Assembly: GCA_002067365.1 (NCBI GenBank)
Contig: MVRK01000018.1
Span: forward strand, 1-53,336
Length of the DNA stretch: 53,336 nucleotides
Reading direction: 5' to 3'
From: Methanosaeta sp. PtaU1.Bin060
GTDB lineage: Archaea > Halobacteriota > Methanosarcinia > Methanotrichales > Methanotrichaceae
Shown: in pieces, positions 8,120-16,786 of the stretch
Layout of the letters: every line of letters starts with the position of its first letter
How positions within the stretch are numbered: the stretch's first letter is position 1
Notes under the pieces: model-generated
Told to the model about the DNA's origin: nothing
Databases searched by the model: none
Seen by the model: only the letters and a program-made list of their open reading frames with translations
Made by a program: the position numbers and the translations under genes

Positions 8120-8525
8120 TGTATCTCCATCTCATTCTTCTAATATAAGAATTTTTCTTTGGTAATTAATTTTGATACATGATTCAAAAGAAACTTGCAG
8201 TAGTATGATACGCATTTATAGATTATTATTCATTTATGGGAGCGAATCATAATATGACTCAAGTTTAATTTAAATCTCATATGCATCATGAGAAGATCTC
8301 CCGCGCCCGATGCGATCCTGAAGATCACCTTTGCAGCCATCGGATTATCAGATCACTCCAGCCGGGTTTTGCTCACATAATCCCCAATTATTCTGCGGGG
8401 CTGATAACCTGATTTGAGATCATCCGGAGTAGACGCCAGAGGATTAGATGCGCAATTTTGCCGATGAGTCGATGCCCAGGCGACCATTTTATCTCCCATA
8501 AAATGTCTAAAGGCCCTTTGCGAAT
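8120..8525. other. Divergent intergenic region between receiver gene and membrane protein gene
   Basis: 406 bases. Left part (8134-8152): inverted repeat ATTCTT-ctaatat-AAGAAT over the AT-rich promoter of the leftward receiver gene. Right part (8486-8504): inverted repeat next to the rightward gene, listed separately. The middle is AT-rich, then mixed sequence with no RNA gene that I can recognise. Confidence 0.5.
8486..8504 (+). promoter_or_regulatory. Palindromic TATA/operator just upstream of the 8526 gene
   Basis: ATTTTAT-ctccc-ATAAAAT, perfect 7-bp arms. The right arm is TATA-like and centred about 25 nt before the ATG at 8526, and no ribosome site precedes that ATG, so a leaderless mRNA starting at or near the ATG is likely. 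A protein binding the palindrome would block TBP. Confidence 0.45.
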
Positions 8526-8999
8526 ATGCCTGAAGCCTCGAGCAAGATAGAAGACAGCTTCTTTCAGACCCCCATCTTCCAGGCCCTGACCATCGGCGTT
8601 CCCTTCTGCATCTTCAAGCTGCTCCTGGGCACCCTATGCGTCCGCGTGGGCACTGAGCAGCAATCCGGTCTGCTCGTGTTCTCGGGCTGGGCGATCACCG
8701 CCTGGGCTTCGGCCGACCTGGCTATGAACCTGACGCGAGTCTTTTTTTACATCGCTGGACGCAGGTCGCCTGTGGAGTACTGCACCATCGCACAGGTCGG
8801 CAGGCTTTTCAAGAGGCCACAGCTCTTTCTGGCGATAGATACCTTCGTCTCCTTCTTCATCATCTGCTTCGCCCTGTGGTCAGGTTGGATCACTCGCCTC
8901 AATCCCATCGAGTCCTATCTCTGGTATGGTGCGACGACTCTGAACCTCATCAGCCTCTCCATGGTCAATATCTGGCTGGAACTCAAGAGAGGATCCTGA
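8526..8999 (+). CDS. Four-helix membrane protein of unknown function
   Basis: 157 residues with four predicted transmembrane stretches: 'ALTIGVPFCIFKLLLGTLCV', 'LLVFSGWAITAWASADLAMN', 'AIDTFVSFFIICFALWSG' and 'YGATTLNLISLSMVNIWLE'. A loop 'FFYIAGRRSPVEYCTIAQVG' separates helices 2 and 3. No catalytic motif is recognisable and I cannot assign a family. The likely leaderless promoter is described at 8486-8504. It stands alone between genes on the other strand. Confidence 0.75.
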   Translation: MPEASSKIEDSFFQTPIFQALTIGVPFCIFKLLLGTLCVRVGTEQQSGLLVFSGWAITAWASADLAMNLTRVFFYIAGRRSPVEYCTIAQVGRLFKRPQLFLAIDTFVSFFIICFALWSGWITRLNPIESYLWYGATTLNLISLSMVNIWLELKRGS

Positions 9000-9128
9000 G
9001 GAGGAGGAGATCGAGGAAAAAGGTTGTGTGGCGCTGATGGATCAAGGGCCTCCTCGCCAATTATCAGCCTGCCTTTGGGCCTGCTGCACAATCTGCAGAA
9101 TCAGCCGGGCCCCGGCGGTCTCATTGAT

Positions 9129-9617
9129 TCACATGTTATCGGGCGGACAGATCATCATCTTGATGTATCCCTGAAGGGATGGAATCTCCTTGGCTGCCAG
9201 CGGCTTCCAGTCACCATCGACCATCGGCTCCCAGAGATCGCCCTTCTTCGCGAATCGCAGGATCTCATCGTAGGTGCGAAACCCCGAGGATATCCCGTCA
9301 GAGCTATCCTCGAAGAAGCCGAAGAACCTGTGGTTTATCGGCCCATACTCTGCCAGATACCAGTGCATCTTCTTCTGGTTCGAGAGGTGCAAGTAGATCC
9401 TCTCCTCTCCGATGCAAAAATGGTCTGCAGATATGCCCGGCAACTTCGCAAGATCGCCAGCGGTCAAGTCCTTGAATCTTCTGCTCATGATGATGCCCGC
9501 CATATGCATCTGGCATAGCCTTTGCCCGATGCGGCCGTAACCAGCATGGATGCGATCCATATAAAAATCTGCCTGCATCAAGAACTGCGCTGCTGAATCA
9601 GGATGATCTCTGATCAC
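9129..9617 (-). CDS. Conserved hypothetical protein
   Basis: 162 residues from a GTG at 9615-9617, which overlaps the TGA of the upstream SemiSWEET gene (GTGA); a start at Met44 (MSRRFKDL) would also give a compact domain. The core 'FKDLTAGDLAKLPGI', 'MHWYLAEYGPINHRFFGFF' and 'YDEILRFAKKGDLWEPM' reads as a small alpha/beta fold, loosely like DUF2958-type proteins where an 'HF..g..WY..E' pattern recurs, but the match is weak. It is cytosolic, with no signal peptide. The function is unknown. Confidence 0.65.
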   Translation of the reverse strand: MIRDHPDSAAQFLMQADFYMDRIHAGYGRIGQRLCQMHMAGIIMSRRFKDLTAGDLAKLPGISADHFCIGEERIYLHLSNQKKMHWYLAEYGPINHRFFGFFEDSSDGISSGFRTYDEILRFAKKGDLWEPMVDGDWKPLAAKEIPSLQGYIKMMICPPDNM

Positions 9618-9871
9618 GATTTTCTATATTTAATATATAATCCCACTGCCACTATCAAAGTCAAAAATGATACAGCATTTGAGACTATCAAGATCTTGTC
9701 ACGAATGGATATCCCGTAGAGCAACCAGAGGAAAATGCCGATGGTGAACTGAATCAGCATGTAGAAGCTCACATCCTTCACCGACTCCGTCCTATAGATC
9801 TTGAGGATCTGAGGAACGAAGCCGAACATGGTCAGGAGAGCCGCTGCAAAGCCAACCAACTCCCAATGCAT
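9614..9871 (-). CDS. SemiSWEET / PQ-loop sugar transporter
   Basis: 85 residues with three transmembrane helices and the signature 'FGFVPQILKIYRT' (PQ motif) followed by 'SVKDVSFYMLIQFTIGIFLW'. SemiSWEETs are single triple-helix bundles that dimerise into sugar uniporters. Length and helix order are exactly those of the family. Its TGA overlaps the GTG of the next leftward gene, so both are probably translated from one message. The transported substrate is unknown; methanogens of this kind do not live on sugars, so export or another small solute is possible. Confidence 0.88.
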   Translation of the reverse strand: MHWELVGFAAALLTMFGFVPQILKIYRTESVKDVSFYMLIQFTIGIFLWLLYGISIRDKILIVSNAVSFLTLIVAVGLYIKYRKS

Positions 9872-10006
9872 CCATGTCTAAGAGCCGATAGGTGGTATAT
9901 GAGCTGATCTATGAGGCGATCTGGACTTCGGTTTTGCAGGGCCCAGGGAATCCGGACGCCGTGCGCCCGGAGAAGACGAAAAAATGCGGGATCGCTGCCG
10001 TTCCAA

Positions 10007-10762
10007 CTAATCCTTGAACTGCCCCTCCAAATGCCCCTTGATCTCCTGCACTGCTCTATGCAGCACATTTTCATTGTCATAATCTCGCACGATGCCCTCC
10101 AAATCAGAGCGCTGCAGTGATGAGAGCTGCCTGACCTGAGCTGTCAAGTTGGGGGCAGCCCGCAGAATATTGTCCACGATGCTCACATTGGCCCTTCGCG
10201 CCGTCCGCGAGAGGGGATTCAGATCGATGGCAATAACCTTCTTTCCCATCGCCGCAAGGGCCTCGCAGCGGTCACCGTCCTCAAGAGGGATGAGAACAAC
10301 ATCGGCATCATAGATCCCGCCGCGAGTGGCCAGAGCCCTAGCGTGATCGAGCCCCTCTATGGTGGCATCGGGATTCTCCCCGATGACGCGCTCTGCGCCA
10401 CAGCTGCGCAGCAGATCCGCTATCCTCTTCACTCGCTCCTCAGACCTGTGGAAGAGGTTGACCTCCAGAGGCGCTGCAAGAGCGCACGCCAGCTTGACCA
10501 TCTCCTCAGGAACGAGTGCTGCCACGTTCCCATTCACGCTGAACGCCGGCCTCTCGGCCAGGAGAAGCATCGCCGCAGCAGCCTGCGTCGCCGCAGCAGC
10601 CGAAGGCGTTGTCCTCTCGCCAAGGAGGTAGTCGAAGCATTCGCCGCGCCCCTGGGCGATCAGCCCCTGGATGCTGGTCAGGCCCTTTCTCACGCCCTCT
10701 GCAACACGCTCGCGCGCCACCAGCGATGCGTACCTAGGATGGGATTTTGGAATCTCAGTCAA
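10007..10762 (-). CDS. 4-phosphopantoate-beta-alanine ligase (archaeal PPS)
   Basis: 251 residues from the TTG at 10760-10762 (MTEIPKSHPRYASL), chosen because AGGGGGG lies upstream and the archaeal family begins this way; the frame stays open to an ATG at 10813. The enzyme joins 4-phosphopantoate and beta-alanine using ATP, the archaeal replacement for bacterial PanC plus CoaA. Family features seen: 'SHPRYASLVARERV', 'AAAAMLLLAERPAFSVNGN', 'PLEVNLFHRSEERV', 'VIAIDLNPLSRTARRA'. It overlaps the end of the pantoate kinase gene by 8 nt, so its partner enzyme in the pathway is made from the same message. Confidence 0.92.
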   Translation of the reverse strand: MTEIPKSHPRYASLVARERVAEGVRKGLTSIQGLIAQGRGECFDYLLGERTTPSAAAATQAAAAMLLLAERPAFSVNGNVAALVPEEMVKLACALAAPLEVNLFHRSEERVKRIADLLRSCGAERVIGENPDATIEGLDHARALATRGGIYDADVVLIPLEDGDRCEALAAMGKKVIAIDLNPLSRTARRANVSIVDNILRAAPNLTAQVRQLSSLQRSDLEGIVRDYDNENVLHRAVQEIKGHLEGQFKD

Positions 10763-11603
10763 GACGTGCGCCCCCCTGCGATATCGTAGTAGTATGAACC
10801 TCTCCGAACTCATTCAGAGCAGCAGCCCCGCCGAAGGCGAAGACTGCATCCCCCAGCATTATCATGCTCGCCTGGCCACCCGCTGCCTCGACAGCCTCGA
10901 TGGCTTCAAGCGCCCATTCGCTCGCAAGGCCAGCCTCGACTGTGAAGCTCCGGGAGAGATGCATGAACTCCTGCAGAGTCGGCCTCTTCAGCAGGGCCTT
11001 CAGGGCGGCCTCGCCAGCTCTGTTGATCTCCTTCAGGGCGGCCTCGTCTGAGAGCACATCACTGGTCGAGATGGGGCCCCTGACAACATAGTCCACCCTC
11101 AGGGCGGGGACTGGAATCCTGTCCACGCGTCCGATGCCCGGCGCTCCGGGCTCAAGACGCATCACCAGGCCGCCTGTGTTCTGGCCTGCCACGTCGCCTA
11201 AACCTGTCCTGTTCAAGACCTCGGCCACGTGGGCGACGGCCGCAGCCCCGTTGGCTGTGAGGCCCAGATCGAAGAAGGAGTTAAGGGCATAGGCGCAGCC
11301 GAGGGCTCCTGCACCGCTGGCTCCGAATCCCGATCCTAGCGGCATATCCAGCTGAGTGCAAACCATGACCTGCGACCTCGCCAGCCTCTCAACGACATAG
11401 CGGCTCACTGGAGCCTCTGAAGGCCTGCCGTTCAGGAGTATCTCCGTCTCATCTGCCGCCTCGACTGTGGTAACGGCGTCCAGGTTCAGTGTCAGGCCGC
11501 AGCCTATTGATCCAGATAGCTTTGGGTCCACCTGGCGCTTTGCAGCGAAGAAGCCTGTGATGTGTGATGGTACTGTGGCCTTCGCAGCCTTCGCCGCGCT
11601 CAT
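10755..11603 (-). CDS. Pantoate kinase, archaeal GHMP family
   Basis: 282 residues. Phosphorylates pantoate, the first step of the archaeal CoA branch. The GHMP ATP-binding motif is 'PLGSGFGASGAGALGCAYAL', the typical 'P-x3-G(L/F)-x-S-S/A' loop; the N-terminal 'ITGFFAA' and 'GSIGCGLTLNL' are characteristic of PoK. The C-terminal 'GDAVFAFGG' closes the substrate pocket. ATG 11603 overlaps the coaBC stop (ATGA), so coaBC, pok and pps form a tight operon. Confidence 0.93.
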   Translation of the reverse strand: MSAAKAAKATVPSHITGFFAAKRQVDPKLSGSIGCGLTLNLDAVTTVEAADETEILLNGRPSEAPVSRYVVERLARSQVMVCTQLDMPLGSGFGASGAGALGCAYALNSFFDLGLTANGAAAVAHVAEVLNRTGLGDVAGQNTGGLVMRLEPGAPGIGRVDRIPVPALRVDYVVRGPISTSDVLSDEAALKEINRAGEAALKALLKRPTLQEFMHLSRSFTVEAGLASEWALEAIEAVEAAGGQASMIMLGDAVFAFGGAAALNEFGEVHTTTISQGGARLD

Positions 11604-12796
11604 AAAACCTCCACCAGTGCATCGATGATGCTCTTCGCGATCAGGCTCTTCTTGCCTTTCACGATCCTCTTGCGGCCTTCTCTGTCTATGATCATCACCC
11701 GGTTCTCCTCTGTGCCCATCCCCTCATTGCGGACGTCGTTGGCCACAACAAGGCTCAGGTCCGAGGAGCGCAGGGACTCCGCGGCCCGCCTGGCCAGCTC
11801 CTCATCGGCCACGCCCACCTCGGCCTTGAAGCCGACTATCACGAGATCGGGAAAAGCGGCCCTGACTTCTTTGATGATCTTCTTTGTGGGCCTCAAAAGG
11901 AGCGTCAGCTCCTGCCCTGACTTGATCTTTCCCGCCTCAGAGTCGAGGGTGTAGTCTGCCACTGCAGCCGCGCCGATCAGGGCATCGCAGCCAGCCCCGA
12001 CCTCGCTGAGCACCGCATCGAGCATATCCTTCGCGCTCTCGGCCAGAACCTCCCGCAGGGGCAGGCTCTGAGGGAAGCGCGAGATCAGGGTCACTTCAGC
12101 TCCGCGCCTGCGGGCCTCCAGCGCCAGGTAAACGCCCGTCTTTCCAGAGGCGCGGTTGGTCAGGATGCGAATGGAGTCCACCGCCTCGGCGTTGGAGCCG
12201 CTGGTGATGACGATTCTCTTTGCGCGAAGGTCCCAGGGGCCCAGCCGTCTCTCCACCTCCAGCAGAGTGCGGGAATTCTCTGCGATCTTGGCTTTGCCCT
12301 CCTCAATCTTCGGGTCTATTACCGCCACACCCATCTCCCTCAGGGTCTCCAGGTTTTTCAGAACGGCCGGGTGGCGGTACATAGCCTCGTGCATGGCCGG
12401 AACGACCATCACAGGCTTTCCGCTGCCAATCGCAGTCGTGGCGAATGTTGTGACGGGCGTGTCGTCTATCCCTGAGGCCATCTTGCCGATGGTGTTGGCG
12501 GTCGCGGGAACGACGAGCAGCAGATCAGCAGCTCCGCCGACGCCGCAGAACTCGACATGCTCCACCCTCCCGGTTATCTCTGTTATTACAGGATGGCCGC
12601 TCGCATACTCCAGGGCAAAAGGGTGAAGGATCTTCTGTGCAGCAGGGCTCATGACTGCGTGCACCTCTGCGCCTCGCCTGATCAGTTCGCGAATCAGGTC
12701 TACCACCCGTACAGCGGCGATGCTGCCGGTTACTCCCACTACTATAGTCTTTCCCGACAGCGTTTCGCTTATGGTGCCTGAGATGTCTGAGGGCAT
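11600..12796 (-). CDS. coaBC: Bifunctional phosphopantothenoylcysteine decarboxylase/synthase
   Basis: 398 residues from the ATG at 12796; the frame runs open to a TTG at 12877, but that part has no family-like sequence. The N-terminal CoaC flavoprotein half shows 'GVTGSIAAVRVVDLIREL', 'VPAMHEAMYRHPAV' and the catalytic 'HVEFCG' region. The C-terminal CoaB half has 'ITSGSNAEAVDSIRILTNRA' (CTP site, equivalent of G-G-T-x-E-P-I-D) and the 'GFKAEV' motif. It makes 4'-phosphopantetheine from 4'-phosphopantothenate, cysteine and CTP. First gene of the CoA operon; its promoter is divergent from the tRNA promoter. Confidence 0.96.
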   Translation of the reverse strand: MPSDISGTISETLSGKTIVVGVTGSIAAVRVVDLIRELIRRGAEVHAVMSPAAQKILHPFALEYASGHPVITEITGRVEHVEFCGVGGAADLLLVVPATANTIGKMASGIDDTPVTTFATTAIGSGKPVMVVPAMHEAMYRHPAVLKNLETLREMGVAVIDPKIEEGKAKIAENSRTLLEVERRLGPWDLRAKRIVITSGSNAEAVDSIRILTNRASGKTGVYLALEARRRGAEVTLISRFPQSLPLREVLAESAKDMLDAVLSEVGAGCDALIGAAAVADYTLDSEAGKIKSGQELTLLLRPTKKIIKEVRAAFPDLVIVGFKAEVGVADEELARRAAESLRSSDLSLVVANDVRNEGMGTEENRVMIIDREGRKRIVKGKKSLIAKSIIDALVEVL

Positions 12797-12880
12797 GATG
12801 GTCAGAGGGATTTGTGGTCCATCGATAGAAGCTTTTTCCCCCCGGAAGCAACTGGGCTGCCTCCTGGAGAAGCACAAACC

Positions 12881-12888
12881 TTATTTAA
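12881..12888 (+). promoter_or_regulatory. TATA box of tRNA-Met
   Basis: TTATTTAA, preceded by purine-rich CACAAACC (BRE-like), centred about 29 nt before the tRNA 5' end at 12914. Confidence 0.7.
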
Positions 12889-12913
12889 CAATTCACCCGA
12901 GGGACTATGCCAT

Positions 12914-13014
12914 GCCGGGGTGGCCTAGCTGGTTAGGGCGCGAGACTCATAGGGTAAACAGAAATGCGCGCCTGAGGCATCTCGAAGTCGCGGGCTCGAA
13001 TCCCGCCCCCGGCA
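12914..13014 (+). tRNA. tRNA-Met(CAT), elongator, with 27-nt intron
   Basis: Acceptor arms GCCGGGG (12914-12920) and CCCCGGC (13007-13013) with A73 at 13014; no encoded CCA. D stem GCCT/GGGC (U-G pair included), anticodon stem CGAGA/TCTCG, T arm GCGGG-CTCGAAT-CCCGC. Anticodon CAT at 12948-12950, purine 37 at 12951. The intron is 12952-12978, at the canonical 37/38 site. The splice junction folds as bulge-helix-bulge: CTCA (12946-12949) pairs with TGAG (12973-12976), flanked by bulges TAG and GCA. The GCCGGGGTGG start argues for elongator tRNA-Met, not initiator (which normally starts AGCGGG) or the Ile(CAT) species. Confidence 0.95.
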
Positions 13015-13237
13015 CCTAATTACCAGCAATTTTAGAAGATTGGATCGCATCACATTCCTGCTGCCAATATGCACTGCCACCTTTTGCTAGCAGATTTACT
13101 CATGTGAAGGGGCTTCTGAAAGCTGCGCAAGAGAGCACAAAGAGAGAGGATCAAGCTTATTTCGTGAGCGCCCTTCCCGCTGCTCGGCAGGTATTTACCC
13201 TTGAGAATCTTTTAGAAATGGGGGATCTAAAACGAAG

Positions 13238-14473
13238 TTGTTAGCAGCTCTTCTGGTGCTGTTGATCTGCGCCACTGCTCTGGCCGCTCCGGAAAAAGGG
13301 TCAGAAGCAGAGGCCACCACAGCCATTACACTGCCCGTGGACTCCGTCACCATCTATCCCGACGGCCTGATGGCGGTGAAGCGCACGGGTAGCCTCGATG
13401 TGACCGCCGGGGAACACAAGTATGTGATGAATGTCCCCAAGTCAGCGGACAAGAGCACAGTGCTCCTGAGTGTGTCCAACTCCACAGTGGAGAGGGTCGT
13501 CTACGAGGGAAACCCTGTTTACACCCTGAACATCTCATCAGCCGGCTCTCAGAAGTTTGACCTGAGCTATCTCATGTTCGATGCAGGGTCTTGGGAGCCC
13601 ATGTACAACCTTCATCTCGCGAACGATTCCATCCTTATCAAGGCCAACGCCGTGGTCCGCAACAAGGGCGGAGAGGATCTGAATGAAGTCCGCCTCAAGC
13701 TCGTTGCAGGGCTTCCTCCAAGCGTCGAGCCGTACTTTGCCATGAAGACTGTACAGGCTCTGAGGAGCAACGAGGTGGCGGATGCTGCACCGTCTGTCGC
13801 GTACGCCGCTGCTCCAGCTCCCGCGCCATCGCCCGCCACATCTGCGCTTGAGACGCTATATATCTTCGAGCTGGAGGGAAGGAAGGATCTGGAGATGGAC
13901 AAGGAGATAGGGCTGCCCCTCTTCGAGGAGACTGCGCCCCTGGTGAGGATGTACACATGGGATGCCTACAGCGATGAGAACGGCCCAGCCGTCGAGGAGA
14001 TCAGGGCCAACAATACACTTCATCTTCCTTGGCCCTCTGGGGGAGCCCTACTCTATCGCGACGACGATTATATCTCCTCAATAGTCATGCCCTACACGCC
14101 CACGGGGACAAACGCCTCCATCGTGGTGGGTCCGTCCTCAGACCTGAAGGTCTCGAAGAAGCTCCTGGGATATAACATCACTGAGAAGATCAAGGTGATA
14201 AGGGGCAGCGAGAACCAGACCAATGCAGTGAAAGAGACGACAGAGAACTCGACCTACGAGCTCGATGTGGAGAGCAATATCGATCGCCGGGCCAATGTAG
14301 AGGTGACTGACACGCGCCCGAAGGAGAGCAAGATAGTCGCCATATCTCCCGAGCCTTCTGAGAGCACAGCCACGGGCCTGAAGTGGAAGCTGTCTCTTCT
14401 GCCAAGAGAAAAGAAAATGCTGAAATACACCCATCAGGTGGTGACCACTGAGAGCTTGGATCGCTCAAACTAG
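13238..14473 (+). CDS. Secreted DUF4139-like protein
   Basis: 411 residues. TTG at 13238 is the only plausible start before an in-frame TGA at 13202; GGGGGATCT precedes it. An N-terminal signal peptide (LLVLLICATALA, cleavage before APEK) is followed by 'VTIYPDGLMAVKRTGSLDV' and beta-rich segments with 'YLMFDAGSWEPMYNL', 'NAVVRNKGGEDLNEVRLKLV' and 'NYTYEL'-like stretches typical of the DUF4139/mucoidy-inhibitor-A-like C-terminal domain. An Ala/Pro linker (residues 185-205) joins the halves. It should be extracellular or membrane-anchored by the signal only; the function is unknown. A T-rich terminator follows the stop. Confidence 0.85.
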   Translation: MLAALLVLLICATALAAPEKGSEAEATTAITLPVDSVTIYPDGLMAVKRTGSLDVTAGEHKYVMNVPKSADKSTVLLSVSNSTVERVVYEGNPVYTLNISSAGSQKFDLSYLMFDAGSWEPMYNLHLANDSILIKANAVVRNKGGEDLNEVRLKLVAGLPPSVEPYFAMKTVQALRSNEVADAAPSVAYAAAPAPAPSPATSALETLYIFELEGRKDLEMDKEIGLPLFEETAPLVRMYTWDAYSDENGPAVEEIRANNTLHLPWPSGGALLYRDDDYISSIVMPYTPTGTNASIVVGPSSDLKVSKKLLGYNITEKIKVIRGSENQTNAVKETTENSTYELDVESNIDRRANVEVTDTRPKESKIVAISPEPSESTATGLKWKLSLLPREKKMLKYTHQVVTTESLDRSN

Positions 14474-14478
14474 CTCTA

Positions 14479-14496
14479 TTTTTTTGGTTCTTTTTA
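14479..14496 (+). terminator. T-rich archaeal terminator after the DUF4139-like gene
   Basis: Two T runs (7 T and 5 T) within 25 nt of the stop codon at 14473, in the usual form of archaeal oligo-T terminators; no hairpin is needed. Confidence 0.55.
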
Positions 14497-14583
14497 CATC
14501 AGTGCGCAGAGGATCGCTGATGCCCTGACCCGAATGGCGGGGACGAGTGAACCCTCACACGTTTTTGCATTGACCTAAATCGA

Positions 14584-15045
14584 TCAAACAATATCGCAGA
14601 CGAAGAACATCTTCTCAGTATCTCTCATCGGCTTGATGGGAAGGCCGAGTTTGGTGCTGTTTATTATTTTGTGCTGGGGATTGAATGGATTCCATCCGCC
14701 AATGGCATTTCCGATTCTCATCGAACCGACGGGCTCTACAGCAATCTGAGAAGAAGACGCTGTAGCTGCGAGATCCGGCGCTTTCTTGGCGATATTGCTT
14801 ATGCTAACTAGGTCTAGAGGCTTCTCGTTTATTGTGCTCAGGTTCAAAGTCTGATTCAGTTCCTCGCTTGTATTGATCACCTGAGCATCATTCGATATTG
14901 AGCCGTTCAGGGCGTCAGAAGTACTGTTGTTGTTTGTGGCATTCAGTGCGGTCTCGATTTCATCAGCCGATACGGCGAAGGAGAGCATAATCGCTAGAGT
15001 CAGAATGCCCAGTACATATGCGAGCAGTTTAATCATCTCGGTCAT
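14584..15045 (-). CDS. Small secreted Asn/Ser-rich protein
   Basis: 153 residues: an N-terminal signal or anchor segment (ATG at 15045 or Met4), 'YVLGILTLAIMLSFAVSA', then a low-complexity Asn/Ser/Thr-rich region with several N-x-S/T sites (residues 34-70), and a C-terminal globular-looking end with 'GNAIGGWNPFNPQHKI' and 'DTEKMFFVCDIV'. I do not recognise a family. A TATA-like TAATATAAG lies near 15070. The sequence looks like a surface-exposed, possibly glycosylated protein; it is convergent with the preceding gene. Confidence 0.72.
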   Translation of the reverse strand: MTEMIKLLAYVLGILTLAIMLSFAVSADEIETALNATNNNSTSDALNGSISNDAQVINTSEELNQTLNLSTINEKPLDLVSISNIAKKAPDLAATASSSQIAVEPVGSMRIGNAIGGWNPFNPQHKIINSTKLGLPIKPMRDTEKMFFVCDIV

Positions 15046-15300
15046 CAGGGCTGTTGGAGCAGATGGACTTATATTAGAGCTTCCCTCAGATCGAAGGCTT
15101 TCGGATCTCTAAACCTATGAAACTGCCTTCCTATATGATATAAAGAGAGCAGCGCAGCATCATATTCAGCCCCGAGAGCCCCCTGAGCCGCTCGGCCTGA
15201 AGGGTCTGAGGGACTCATGAATTCCGAGCTGTGAAGCACAACAATTCGAAGGATTTATAAGAAGAAGAGTCCAATGATATGGGAATTAGGAGGCATAGAA

Positions 15301-16530
15301 ATGGCAGCAGAGGCCAAATGGACTTTTTTGATTTATATGGCAGGAGATAATTCACTCTCCGATGCAGGATATGAGGATCTTCGGGAGATGAGGAGGATAG
15401 GCTCCACGCCCGAGGTGAATATTCTGGCTCAATTCGATAATGCGGGGGATGAAGCAACAAAGAGGTATTATATCACGAAGGGGGCCGAGGATGCCGTGGA
15501 ATCGCTCGGAGAGACCGACTCGGGAGATCCTGCGATCCTCAATGATTTCATATCGTGGTCTGTAGAAAACTATCCCGCAGAGAGATATGCTCTGGTTCTC
15601 TGGAATCATGGGGGCGGGTGGAAGCCGGATGATCTAGATAGGGCTGCAAAGAATATCAGTGCCAAGAATTTTAATGTTCGCCAGGCCGCCTATCTCTCAA
15701 GCAGACCCATGAAGAGAGCTTTTTTCAGCACAACAGTTGAGAGGATCCTGAGCGAGAACTCTTATCGGCAAAGGGCCATTTGCTCGGATGATATCACAGG
15801 CCACTCCCTTGATACTATCGAGCTGGGGAAGATTCTCTCCGGAGCAAAGAAGATAATGGGCAAATCCATTGATATCCTTGGAATGGATGCCTGTCTGATG
15901 AGCAATCTTGAGGTTGCATATCAGGCATCCCCCTACGTTGACTTCATTGTAGCATCCGAGGAGGAGGAGCCGAATCAAGGGTGGCCTTATAGCGAGAACC
16001 TGAAGATACTCGTGGACAAGCCGGATATTCCAACAAGCGAACTCGCCGCTGATCTCGTCAAATCCTACACTGATTCTTACCGAGAATGGGGCGAGATGGA
16101 GGCAACCCAGTCGGCCTTTGATCTGTCGAGGATCGGCCCTGCAGCAAAAGCCGTGGATGATCTCGCCAGAGTCCTCGTCGATCATATGTCTGATGTGAGC
16201 ACAGACATCTGGAAAGCCCAAAAGAAGGCGAAGAAATTTGCATTTTCTCTATGGGATATCTCCCATCTCTCAGCGGAGATAAATAAGCAGACCAGCATCG
16301 ATGAGATCAGCCAAGCTGCCCGACAAACCTCAGACGTCTTTATGCCTGGCGACGGCAATTTTGTGCGAGCCGAGTCTCATACAGGCCCCTGGTACGATCA
16401 ATGTTGCGGCGCTTCGATTTACCTTATAATGCCGCCCGAGAGGGTCTCAAAGTATTACGCAGAGCTTGAGTTTGCCAAAAATTGCAGAAATTGGCCCTTG
16501 ATGCTGCAGGAATACCTGGAAGCTCCCTAG
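15301..16530 (+). CDS. Clostripain-like cysteine peptidase (family C11)
   Basis: 409 residues from the ATG at 15301, chosen because TAGGAGGC lies 6 nt upstream; the frame stays open from 15274. The fold of clostripain/caspase-like C11 peptidases is shown by 'WTFLIYMAGDNSLSDAG' at the N-terminus, catalytic His103 in 'LWNHGGGW' and catalytic Cys198 in 'ILGMDACLMSNLEVAYQ', the two members of the dyad. The C-terminal part has 'YGASIYLIMPP'-like strands (here CGASIYLIMPP). No signal peptide is seen, so it should act in the cytosol. C11 peptidases cut after Arg or Lys; that specificity is family knowledge. TTTATAAG at 15254-15261 is the likely TATA box. Confidence 0.93.
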   Translation: MAAEAKWTFLIYMAGDNSLSDAGYEDLREMRRIGSTPEVNILAQFDNAGDEATKRYYITKGAEDAVESLGETDSGDPAILNDFISWSVENYPAERYALVLWNHGGGWKPDDLDRAAKNISAKNFNVRQAAYLSSRPMKRAFFSTTVERILSENSYRQRAICSDDITGHSLDTIELGKILSGAKKIMGKSIDILGMDACLMSNLEVAYQASPYVDFIVASEEEEPNQGWPYSENLKILVDKPDIPTSELAADLVKSYTDSYREWGEMEATQSAFDLSRIGPAAKAVDDLARVLVDHMSDVSTDIWKAQKKAKKFAFSLWDISHLSAEINKQTSIDEISQAARQTSDVFMPGDGNFVRAESHTGPWYDQCCGASIYLIMPPERVSKYYAELEFAKNCRNWPLMLQEYLEAP

Positions 16531-16786
16531 AATGTCGTCGTCCAGAGATTCAATGGCGAATTAGGGATGGCGCAGCTGCGCTAGCTATCCGCCTTCGCCA
16601 TCTGCTCTTGAGGCAGAGATCAAGCCCGATCAATATGCTTGACCTATGGAAGAGCCATCTTATGCAGGCTGCTCCCAGGCCATCGTCCCTAGATTGCACC
16701 CTGCCGCGGGAGTGGCAAAAAGGTGCTCTTCCATGTTTAGGATGCCTTCCTGCTGCATCTCATGCGGGTCCTAAATTAGATTTGGT

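Noticed and set aside
12797-12877. 27-residue N-terminal extension of CoaBC
   Set aside because: Starts at TTG, lies in the promoter region between coaBC and tRNA-Met, and has no family-like residues.
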